Positions 5,234-10,838 of a DNA stretch of 10,838 nt are shown here, in pieces. Under the pieces are notes generated by a model. The model saw only the letters and a list, made by a program, of their open reading frames with translations, had not been told where the DNA came from and did no database searches. The position numbers were made by a program, and so were the translations under genes. Origin of the DNA: Bacteroidota bacterium (GTDB lineage: Bacteria > Bacteroidota > Bacteroidia > Chitinophagales > Chitinophagaceae); contig JAGWTX010000031.1 of the NCBI GenBank assembly GCA_028875955.1, positions 1 through 10,838 on the forward strand, given 5' to 3'. Numbering within the stretch: the stretch's first letter is position 1; each line of letters opens with the position of its first letter.

Positions 5234-6772
5234 ATGAAAAAAGTATGGATTACCGTAAACCTGCTCCTGTTTTCAGGTTACCTGCTTGCACAATCTTCAC
5301 CGGTAAGCCAGATTCGTTCCTACCGACAGGAAAATGAAAAAAGGTGGGTGGATGATTTTCTTTCGTTCCTATCCATTCCCAACATTGCTTCCGTTCCTTC
5401 GGATATTCAAAGAAACACTTCCCGAATCATGGAGCTGATGAAAGCCCGTTCGATCGAACAGGTACAGCTTTTATACCCCCGTACTCCAGACGCACCGCCA
5501 GCCGTCTATGGTGAAGTAAGGGTTCCAGGCGCGACCCAGACCATCATCTTTTATGCGCATTATGATGGTCAGCCGGTTGACAGCTCACAATGGGCGAATG
5601 GGTTTCATCCTTTTCGCCCCAAACTGATTCGGGATAAGCAACTTCTTTCCGGTAATCAGATTTCACTCCCTGCGGTAAATAACTATAAAATCGATCCGGA
5701 ATGGAGAATTGTAGCAAGGGGTGCTTCGGATGATAAGGGTGGCGTGATGGCCATACTCTATGCATATGAGGCGTTAAAAGCAACCGGTTTCCGACCCAAT
5801 TATAATATCAAATTCTTTTTTGAGGGAGAGGAAGAAAAAGGATCCCCCCATCTGCAAGAAATCCTGGAAAGGTATCCGAATCAGCTGAAATCAGATCTAT
5901 GGATCATTTGTGATGGGCCTGTTCATCAATCCGGCAGGAAACTGGTTAGTTTCGGGGTCAGGGGAGATGCGGGCATGGAGATAACCGTGTATGGAAGCAA
6001 AAGACCCCTGCATAGCGGCCACTATGGAAACTGGGCGCCCAATCCTGCCTTACAATTGAGTAAGTTATTGGCATCGATGAAAGATGATGAAGGAAAGGTG
6101 CTGGTAAAAGGGTTTTATGATAAGGTGATTCCGTTGAATCCGGCAGAAAAAAATGCGTTGAAAAAGATCCCGCCCGCAGACGAACAAATGAAAAAGGAAT
6201 TGGGTTTCCTGTCAGAGGAAACTAAAGGTCTTTCCTTGCTCAATTCCCTTCTTTTACCTTCCCTGAACATCAATGGCATGAGAAGTGCGGGAGTCGGGAA
6301 ATACGCAAGTAATATCATACCTGCCGAAGCAATCGCCAACCTGGATCTTCGTTTGGTTCCGGGTATAGATTATCAGGAACAGCAAGATCTGGTGGAGGCA
6401 CATATCCGGAAAGAAGGTTTTTTTATTACGCGTTCTGAACCAACGGATGCAGAAAGGGCCCTTTACCCGAAAATAGCCAAAGTGATCAGGGAGAAAGGAT
6501 ACAATGCCCAGCGCACCTCGATGGAATTGCCCATTGCCAGAAAAGTAATCGCAGCGGTCCAGTCAACAACCCCTGATGAGGTTGTACTAATGCCTTCGTT
6601 AGGCGGAAGTCTGCCTTTGTTTCTTTTCGAGAAATATCTGTCAGCAAAAACCATTACGGTACCCATTGCCAATCATGATAACAACCAACATGCTGCAAAT
6701 GAAAATATCCGTTTACAGAATTTTTGGGATGGGATCGAAACAATGGCCGCTTTGATGATGATGCATTTGTAA
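5234..6772 (+). CDS. Secreted M20-family metallopeptidase
   Basis: Predicted zinc-dependent exopeptidase or dipeptidase of the M20/M28 superfamily, exported to the periplasm or beyond. Residues 1-20 form a signal peptide ending LLAQ. Catalytic and metal residues are recognisable: H109 and D111 in AHYDGQPVD, the bridging D in RGASDDKGG (about 166), the general-base pair in FEGEEEKGS (E199-E200), D227 in CDGPV, and the C-terminal H486 in HAANENIR. The dimerisation/lid domain, about residues 245-375, includes HSGHYGNW and NIIPAEAIANLDLRLVPG. GGSLPLF precedes the final ligand. At 512 residues it is near the usual size of carnosinase-like members. It lies 34 nt after map and 57 nt before the flavoprotein gene, so co-transcription is likely. 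Substrate unknown. Confidence 0.9.
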   Translation: MKKVWITVNLLLFSGYLLAQSSPVSQIRSYRQENEKRWVDDFLSFLSIPNIASVPSDIQRNTSRIMELMKARSIEQVQLLYPRTPDAPPAVYGEVRVPGATQTIIFYAHYDGQPVDSSQWANGFHPFRPKLIRDKQLLSGNQISLPAVNNYKIDPEWRIVARGASDDKGGVMAILYAYEALKATGFRPNYNIKFFFEGEEEKGSPHLQEILERYPNQLKSDLWIICDGPVHQSGRKLVSFGVRGDAGMEITVYGSKRPLHSGHYGNWAPNPALQLSKLLASMKDDEGKVLVKGFYDKVIPLNPAEKNALKKIPPADEQMKKELGFLSEETKGLSLLNSLLLPSLNINGMRSAGVGKYASNIIPAEAIANLDLRLVPGIDYQEQQDLVEAHIRKEGFFITRSEPTDAERALYPKIAKVIREKGYNAQRTSMELPIARKVIAAVQSTTPDEVVLMPSLGGSLPLFLFEKYLSAKTITVPIANHDNNQHAANENIRLQNFWDGIETMAALMMMHL

Positions 6773-6829
6773 ATTAGGAACCGATCCCATTGCTATTTAA
6801 ATAATTCATTAAAAAATATTCAATACCAG

Positions 6830-8101
6830 ATGCCTGCGCAACCTTCAATACCATCCAGTGCACACCTGGTCGTGATCGGTGGAGGCGCTGCCGGTTTTTT
6901 CTGTGCGGTAAATGCTGCACGCATGCATCCGGGATTACAGGTAACCATCCTGGAAAAATCCAATAAGCTGCTTGCCAAAGTCAGGATCAGCGGGGGCGGA
7001 CGTTGCAATACGACACATGCTTTGTTTGACCTTCCGGAATTGGTAAGGAAATATCCCCGCGGCCAGCATTTTATCAAAAAAGCATTTCACTGGTTTTCTA
7101 CACAGGATACCATTGACTGGTTTGCAGAAAGAGGGGTAAGGCTGCATACGGAAGCCGATGGACGCATGTTCCCTGAGACCAATCAATCTCAAACCATTAT
7201 CCAGTGTCTTTTACGGGAAGCAGACAACTACCGGGTTCGTGTGTTACTGCAAACAGAAGTAACCGGAATCCTGCCCGGAAAAGAAGGAAGGTTCCGAATT
7301 CAAACTTCCAGAGATGTAAATAAACAACCGGAAGCATCCCTGCTTCAGGCAGATTATATCTGCGTTGCTTGTGGAGGATTGCCAAAATCAACCATGTTTG
7401 CCTGGTTGCAGGAACTGGGTCACAGCATTGAAGCCCCGGTCCCTTCCCTGTTTACTTTTAATATGCCGGGTCATCCGATCACGGCATTAATGGGCTTAAG
7501 CGTTGAGAGGGCAACCGTAAAAGTAACCGGCACTAAGCTGGTGGAATCCGGTCCCCTGTTGATCACACACTGGGGAATGAGCGGGCCAGTGATACTCCGA
7601 CTCTCGGCCTGGGGAGCCAGGATCTTGTCAGAAAAACAATATGCTTTTGGCATACAGGTTAATTGGCTCCCCGATTACCGGGAACAGGATCTGCGCAATG
7701 ATTGGGTTTCTTACCGGGACACGTATGCAGGACAAAAAATAGGCAACCGTAACCCCTTTGGTCTTCCTTCCAGATTATGGCTGTTCCTGTTACAGCTCAG
7801 CGAGATCTCACCAGATACCCGATGGGCGGAAATTACGGCGAAAAGCCAGAACCGGCTGATCGGTTACCTGACAGCTCATCCGTTTGATGTAAAGGGTAAG
7901 ACCACTTTTAAGGAGGAATTTGTAACCTGTGGCGGGATACGTTTAACTGAAGTGGATCCGAACACCTTTCAAAGCAGGATAGTACCGGGTCTCTTTTTTG
8001 CAGGGGAGGTTCTGGATGTGGACGGAATCACGGGTGGCTTTAATTTCCAGCACGCCTGGACCAGTGGCTGGATTGCTGCGAAAAATATTGCTTCCCGGTA
8101 A
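6830..8101 (+). CDS. HI0933/BaiN-family NAD(P)/FAD-dependent oxidoreductase
   Basis: Putative cytoplasmic flavoprotein of the HI0933 (YhiN/BaiN-like) family. The N-terminal Rossmann fold carries the FAD-binding loop VVIGGGAAGFF (residues 14-24) with acidic E42 closing the second strand. The family-defining KVRISGGGRCNTTH block lies at 50-63. The C-terminal FAD region reads GLFFAGEVLDVDGITGGFNFQHAWTSG, and TCGGIRLTEVD is also typical. The 423-residue length fits. BaiN was described in bile-acid 7-dehydroxylation, but most homologues have no established substrate and that function should not be carried over. The start at 6830 places the Rossmann loop close to the N-terminus, as usual. The downstream hairpin region probably marks the 3' end of this transcript. 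Confidence 0.93.
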   Translation: MPAQPSIPSSAHLVVIGGGAAGFFCAVNAARMHPGLQVTILEKSNKLLAKVRISGGGRCNTTHALFDLPELVRKYPRGQHFIKKAFHWFSTQDTIDWFAERGVRLHTEADGRMFPETNQSQTIIQCLLREADNYRVRVLLQTEVTGILPGKEGRFRIQTSRDVNKQPEASLLQADYICVACGGLPKSTMFAWLQELGHSIEAPVPSLFTFNMPGHPITALMGLSVERATVKVTGTKLVESGPLLITHWGMSGPVILRLSAWGARILSEKQYAFGIQVNWLPDYREQDLRNDWVSYRDTYAGQKIGNRNPFGLPSRLWLFLLQLSEISPDTRWAEITAKSQNRLIGYLTAHPFDVKGKTTFKEEFVTCGGIRLTEVDPNTFQSRIVPGLFFAGEVLDVDGITGGFNFQHAWTSGWIAAKNIASR

Positions 8102-8121
8102 ATGCAGGACATGGATTGACG

Positions 8122-8201
8122 CTTATCAATGAAACAAGTGGGTTAAGATCATTTAATTCAGACGAATGAATCAAATGATCTTAACCCACCATTTTGATAA
8201 G
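8122..8201. repeat. Long bipartite palindrome between convergent genes
   Basis: A 17-base arm (8138-8154, starting GTGGGTTAAG) is a perfect inverse of 8173-8189. After one A/C mismatch the stem continues as ATTCA (8156-8160) and TGAAT (8167-8171) around a 6-nt loop. Outside it, CTTATCAA (8122-8129) is the inverse of TTGATAAG (8194-8201). The whole forms an 80-nt hairpin in the convergent gap between the flavoprotein (+) and the small basic protein (-). Neither side has a T-run, so it is not a standard intrinsic terminator. TTGA occurs near both outer edges (8116-8119 and 8202-8205), a weak hint of a small mobile element. Confidence 0.75.
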
Positions 8202-8231
8202 TTGAGACCCTGCTATGAAAAGAGTTTAATT

Positions 8232-8251
8232 TGCCATTGCGGCATATTTTT
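8232..8251 (+). terminator. Weak candidate terminator after the flavoprotein gene
   Basis: TGCC (8232-8235) and GGCA (8241-8244) form a short 4-bp stem with a 5-nt loop, followed by TATTTTT. The orientation fits the end of the + strand flavoprotein transcript. The stem is too short to be convincing alone; it may act together with the long hairpin 30 nt upstream. Confidence 0.25.
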
Positions 8252-8262
8252 AATACAGGTTT

Positions 8263-8550
8263 TTATCCTTTCTTTTTGGCAGCTGGTTTTGCCTTTTCCT
8301 TATTCGCTTTGTAGCGCATGTCGGGTGTGCCGTCTTTTTTGGTAGGTCCTGCTACGGTTTTTGCTTTTTCTTTATTTGCTTTATAGCGCATATCCGGTGT
8401 GCCGTCTTTTTTGGTCGGGGCAGCTGCCGTACTGGGTTTTGCTGCGGGTTTTGTGGCGGCGGTTTTTGCTTTTTCTGCTTTTTTTGTTTGCGCAAATGTC
8501 AGGCCTGTCATTCCCAGCATGAGCGATAAAGCTAAAAGGATCTTTTTCAT
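8263..8550 (-). CDS. Small secreted Lys/Ala-rich protein with KKDGTPDMRYKANK repeats
   Basis: A 95-residue protein of unknown function. Residues 1-20 form a clear signal peptide (MKKILLALSLMLGMTGLTFA, cleavage before QT), so it should reach the periplasm. The mature part is very basic and low in complexity. A lysine/alanine linker (21-44) leads into two almost identical 24-residue units at 45-68 and 69-88, the second lacking the last four positions, with the core KKDGTPDMRYKANKEKAK. A short KKKG tail follows. From memory, the core resembles the short basic repeat called the PBCV-specific basic adaptor domain, which needs a profile search. It is a lone gene on the - strand, convergent with the flavoprotein and divergent from the CBS gene. 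Signal peptide and repeat make it a credible real gene. Confidence 0.8.
   Translation of the reverse strand: MKKILLALSLMLGMTGLTFAQTKKAEKAKTAATKPAAKPSTAAAPTKKDGTPDMRYKANKEKAKTVAGPTKKDGTPDMRYKANKEKAKPAAKKKG
8287..8418 (-). repeat. In-gene tandem repeat, 72-nt period
   Basis: Two DNA units with a 72-nt period encode the duplicated 24-residue basic unit of the small secreted protein. The amino-acid core is unchanged between copies, while many third positions differ. For example, the codon for the single arginine is flanked by changed bases, and the + strand reads TTATTCGCTTTG in one unit and TTATTTGCTTTA in the other. Conservation of the protein but not of silent sites suggests selection on the repeat rather than a recent duplication. 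Confidence 0.7.
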
Positions 8551-8772
8551 ACGGTATGTTTTTTGGGTGTGAAAAAGAAAGTTACTAAAGAGGTATTGGT
8601 TCTCAAACAGATACAGTATTAATTTTTGTTTAAAAGGTTATGATAGAAGGGTAAAAAGGGGGGTAATGGATACAATTTCCTGCAGATTGTCTGGAAAGCG
8701 GTATTTTCTGACCCGGTAATAGTCTTGTTTTTACAGCTAAAATTATTTAACTTATGGTCAAATCATTGTATT
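8551..8772. other. Divergent intergenic region
   Basis: These 222 nt separate the - strand small protein from the + strand CBS gene and should contain both promoters. I see no exact match to the Bacteroidota consensus (TTTG about 20 nt before TAnnTTTG) in either direction. The nearest on the + strand is TTG at 8725-8727 with TAACTTATG at 8748-8756, a poor fit. A G-rich run lies at about 8657-8663. No open frame or RNA gene is supported. Confidence 0.3.
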
Positions 8773-9201
8773 ATGAGAAAAGTCAGCGATATCCTGAACA
8801 GAAAGGGAAACCGTGTCACCACAGTAACCGTTTCGACCACGGTCATTGAAGCACTACAGATCATGTCAAATCAGAACATAGGATCTGTTGTGGTAATGTC
8901 TGACAATACTTTTTTGGGAATCATGACTGAACGGGATTATTCCAGAAAAGTGATATTGAAGGGCAGGCATTCGAGTGATACCCCGGTAGGTGAGATCATG
9001 ACCAAAGATTTTCCTCCCGTTCGCCTGACGGATTCAGTGGAAGCCTGTATGCAATTGATGTCCGATCATCATATCCGTTATCTGCCTGTCATTGAAAACG
9101 GTCAGCTGGCAGGCATTATCTCCATCAATGATGTCGTAACTGAAACCATTTCCAACCAGGAAGAAACGATATCGCATTTGCAGAATTATATCCAGTCTTA
9201 A
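8773..9201 (+). CDS. Stand-alone two-CBS-domain protein
   Basis: A 142-residue cytoplasmic protein made almost only of a Bateman module, two CBS domains that typically bind adenine nucleotides and sense energy or signal state. CBS1 spans about residues 15-65 (TVSTTVIEALQIMSNQNIGS and GIMTERDYSRKVI). CBS2 spans about 78-130 (VGEIMTKDF, CMQLMSDHHIRYLPVIE, GIISINDVV). The tail ISHLQNYIQS is characteristic of a widespread Bacteroidota family. The frame is open from a TTG at 8725, but the ATG at 8773 (MRKVSDILNRKGN) is preferred because the domain begins there and the 16 upstream residues look non-coding. Its partner is unknown. It ends 4 nt before the stop of the convergent xylanase gene. Confidence 0.9.
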   Translation: MRKVSDILNRKGNRVTTVTVSTTVIEALQIMSNQNIGSVVVMSDNTFLGIMTERDYSRKVILKGRHSSDTPVGEIMTKDFPPVRLTDSVEACMQLMSDHHIRYLPVIENGQLAGIISINDVVTETISNQEETISHLQNYIQS

Positions 9202-9205
9202 TTTT

Positions 9206-10339
9206 TTATTTTGGATGCTTTTCCGCCAGGGTATGGATCACTTCCCAATAAGCTTTTTTGGGCTGTAGGTTTTTATCAAAAAGCAAAGGGTAATCTTTTC
9301 TCCCTCTTACGGGGAAATTATCCAGCCAGCTGCTTCTGTCAGAGATATTCCAGAAAGTGACCCCGCTGATCTGTTTTTTATATTTTTCAAGGATGCGGAA
9401 GATGGTTTTGTAGCGCTCGATCTGGGCTGACTCTTTCTCTGCACTAAAATCAGTGGAAACATCCTCATTTCTTCTTTCTCTTGCCTGGTGTTCTTTTGGA
9501 TAGACAGATATATCCAATTCGGTAACCTGGATCTGCAACCCCAGCTTTGTGAATGCCTGTATTGTGGAATCCAGCATGCCTGCTGAAGGTTCATTGACTG
9601 CCCAATGTCCCTGTAAGCCCATCCCCTGGATAGGTATGCCTTTTTTGATAAGTGATTTTATCATTTGACAGATCTTGTCCCTTTTTACCGGATTGATCAC
9701 ATTGTAATCGTTATAGAACAGCAGGGCCTGGGGATCTGCTTCATGGGCATATTCAAATGCTTTGGCAATGAAATCCTCGCCGCAGATGCGAAACCAGGGA
9801 GAATTGCGATAAAGTTCACCTGGCTTGTCTGAAATGGCTTCGTTCACCACATCCCAGGCATAAATGCTTCCCTTGTATCTTTTTACAACTGTTTCAATAT
9901 GGTCTTTCAGTCTTTGCAGTAAAACTGTTTTTGAAACGGTATCACCTTTTTCATCTGTAAACAGCCATCTGGGTGTCTGGTTATGCCAGCATAAGTTATG
10001 TCCCCTGATTTTCAAATGATTCCTTTGGGCAAATGCGACAATACTGTCTGCATCCTTCCAGTAATATTCATTTTCTTTCGGGTGGATCGGCCCCATCTTC
10101 ATGGCATTCTCTGCAGTCAGGCTCCCGAATTGTTGCAGGATGAGTCCGGCTTCATCCCTATGCAGTGATCTGGGAGATACAGCCACACCCATGGTAAAAT
10201 AATTCCTGAAATAGAACTGTAAACCTTTGCTGCTGTCAATGGCCAGGCTCTCTGCCGGAGTTGAAACAATTTGTTTGCCATGAAAGGATAATCCCGTAAT
10301 CATGAGCAATGCCAATGCAACCTGGATCTTTTGTAACAT
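9206..10339 (-). CDS. Secreted GH10 endo-1,4-beta-xylanase
   Basis: Predicted retaining endo-xylanase that cleaves the beta-1,4-xylan backbone outside the cytoplasm. The 377-residue protein has a signal peptide at about 1-20 with no lipobox cysteine, then a single GH10 barrel. Typical motifs are present in order: TAENAMKMG (about 74-82), GHNLCWHNQTPRW (113-125), WDVVNEA with acid/base E167, the FYNDYN strand (208-213), GMGLQGHW (239-246), QVTELDIS with nucleophile E274, and the aromatic GVTFWNISDRSSWLD (326-340). No carbohydrate-binding module or T9SS tail is seen. It starts 10 nt after the GntP-type permease on the same strand, implying an operon. Other GH10 specificities, such as mixed xylan or cellobioside cleavage, cannot be excluded. 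Confidence 0.95.
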   Translation of the reverse strand: MLQKIQVALALLMITGLSFHGKQIVSTPAESLAIDSSKGLQFYFRNYFTMGVAVSPRSLHRDEAGLILQQFGSLTAENAMKMGPIHPKENEYYWKDADSIVAFAQRNHLKIRGHNLCWHNQTPRWLFTDEKGDTVSKTVLLQRLKDHIETVVKRYKGSIYAWDVVNEAISDKPGELYRNSPWFRICGEDFIAKAFEYAHEADPQALLFYNDYNVINPVKRDKICQMIKSLIKKGIPIQGMGLQGHWAVNEPSAGMLDSTIQAFTKLGLQIQVTELDISVYPKEHQARERRNEDVSTDFSAEKESAQIERYKTIFRILEKYKKQISGVTFWNISDRSSWLDNFPVRGRKDYPLLFDKNLQPKKAYWEVIHTLAEKHPK

Positions 10340-10349
10340 GGTAGTTTGA

Positions 10350-10838
10350 TTATTTTGTTAGGTATTGAAGTAATAATACACCCGCCAAACCCAGCAGGGA
10401 TATCAGGGTTTCCATTACGGTCCAGGATAAAAATGTTTGTTTCAGGCTTAGTTTAAAAAACTCCTTGAACATCCAAAATCCCGAATCATTGATATGGGAA
10501 CCGAATACACTCCCCGCACCAACCGCCAACACCATCAGTTCCGGAGATACGCTTCCCGCTGTCACAAGCGGGGCAACGATTCCTGCAGCTGTGAGCCCTG
10601 CAACGGTAGCCGAGCCAAGCGTTACACGCAACAATGCCGTCAGTATCCAGGCAAACAAGAGCGGTGGCAGATGTAACTGGCTGCTGAATGAAGAAATATA
10701 GGCACCCGTACCGCTGTCGATCAAAACCTGTTTGAATACGCCTCCTGCTGTAATGATCAATAAGATCATGGCAATGCCGGAAATCGCATCCGATACCCAT
10801 TGCATGATCTCGGGCATTGTCTTTTGTTGCCGGGTGCC
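10350..10838 (-). CDS. GntP-family sugar-acid:H+ symporter (C-terminal part)
   Basis: C-terminal 162 residues of an inner-membrane permease of the gluconate transporter (GntP) family, which imports gluconate or related sugar acids with protons. The frame stays open to the window edge, so the gene is truncated by the window. The internal ATG at 10817 is not the start; residues GTRQQKT are readable before it. Membrane segments are visible at about ISGIAMILLIITAGGVFKQVL, PPLLFAWILTALLRV and LISLLGLAGVLLLQYL. The family signature GSVFGSHINDSGFWMFKEFF is intact. Full members have about 440 residues, so roughly two thirds lie outside. It is followed after 10 nt by the GH10 xylanase. The exact substrate cannot be told from this part. 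Confidence 0.93.
   Translation of the reverse strand, partial: GTRQQKTMPEIMQWVSDAISGIAMILLIITAGGVFKQVLIDSGTGAYISSFSSQLHLPPLLFAWILTALLRVTLGSATVAGLTAAGIVAPLVTAGSVSPELMVLAVGAGSVFGSHINDSGFWMFKEFFKLSLKQTFLSWTVMETLISLLGLAGVLLLQYLTK

Noticed and set aside
8725..8772. TTG-initiated N-terminal extension of the CBS protein
   Set aside because: The extra 16 residues do not look like part of the family; MRKVSDIL at 8773 is the usual start and ATG is the more likely initiator.
9307..9594. 95-residue - strand frame within the GH10 gene
   Set aside because: It is an alternate frame of the catalytic domain; the true frame contains the nucleophile motif QVTELDIS at the same place.
10465..10701. Open frames of 60 to 104 residues on both strands over the permease gene
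   Set aside because: They overlap an intact GntP C-terminal signature and show no motif of their own.
1..10838. CRISPR array, tRNA, rRNA, transposase or phage genes
   Set aside because: I looked for regularly spaced repeats, tRNA arms and recombinase motifs and saw none; the repeats present are isolated inverted pairs and one in-gene duplication.

Overview
The window looks like a chromosomal segment of a member of the Bacteroidota, probably close to the Chitinophagaceae. The grounds are the ribosomal-protein order and sequences, the A-rich translation leaders with almost no Shine-Dalgarno sites, and the CBS, GH10 and GntP proteins. The family-level placement is an inference from general resemblance, not from a search.

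Region 1 (1-4374, + strand) is the distal half of the spc ribosomal-protein operon: rpsH, rplF, rplR, rpsE, rpmD, rplO and secY. It ends in a strong intrinsic terminator at 4331-4374. These genes make ribosomal proteins S8, L6, L18, S5, L30 and L15, and the SecY translocon channel. The spacers are unusually long for a ribosomal operon (29 to 161 nt) and are structured. Three of them (before rplR, rpmD and rplO) carry the same octamer AGTTCAAA exactly 10 nt before the ATG, with CG fixed 4 nt further upstream. The rpmD-rplO spacer is an AT-rich nested inverted repeat. The rplO-secY spacer holds a 15-codon open frame whose stop codon touches the GTG start of secY.

Region 2 (4396-8101, + strand) starts with map (methionine aminopeptidase), directly behind the terminator. 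It is followed not by infA-rpmJ-rpsM, as in the classical arrangement, but by a secreted M20-family metallopeptidase and a HI0933/BaiN-type flavoprotein. The ribosomal cluster is therefore interrupted here.

Region 3 (8102-8772) contains a long perfect hairpin (8122-8201) without a U-tract, then a small secreted lysine/alanine-rich protein on the - strand with two near-identical 24-residue units. A 222-nt divergent intergenic stretch follows.

Region 4 (8773-10838) holds a stand-alone two-CBS-domain protein (+). Converging on it with a 4-nt gap is a - strand pair: the C-terminal third of a GntP-family sugar-acid permease, cut by the window edge, followed 10 nt later by a secreted GH10 endo-xylanase. 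The last two are probably one transcript for use of xylan or its acidic sugars.

Most genes here are ordinary housekeeping genes. The least explained features are the repeated pre-start octamer, the hairpin at 8122-8201, the leader frame of secY and the small repeated basic protein.
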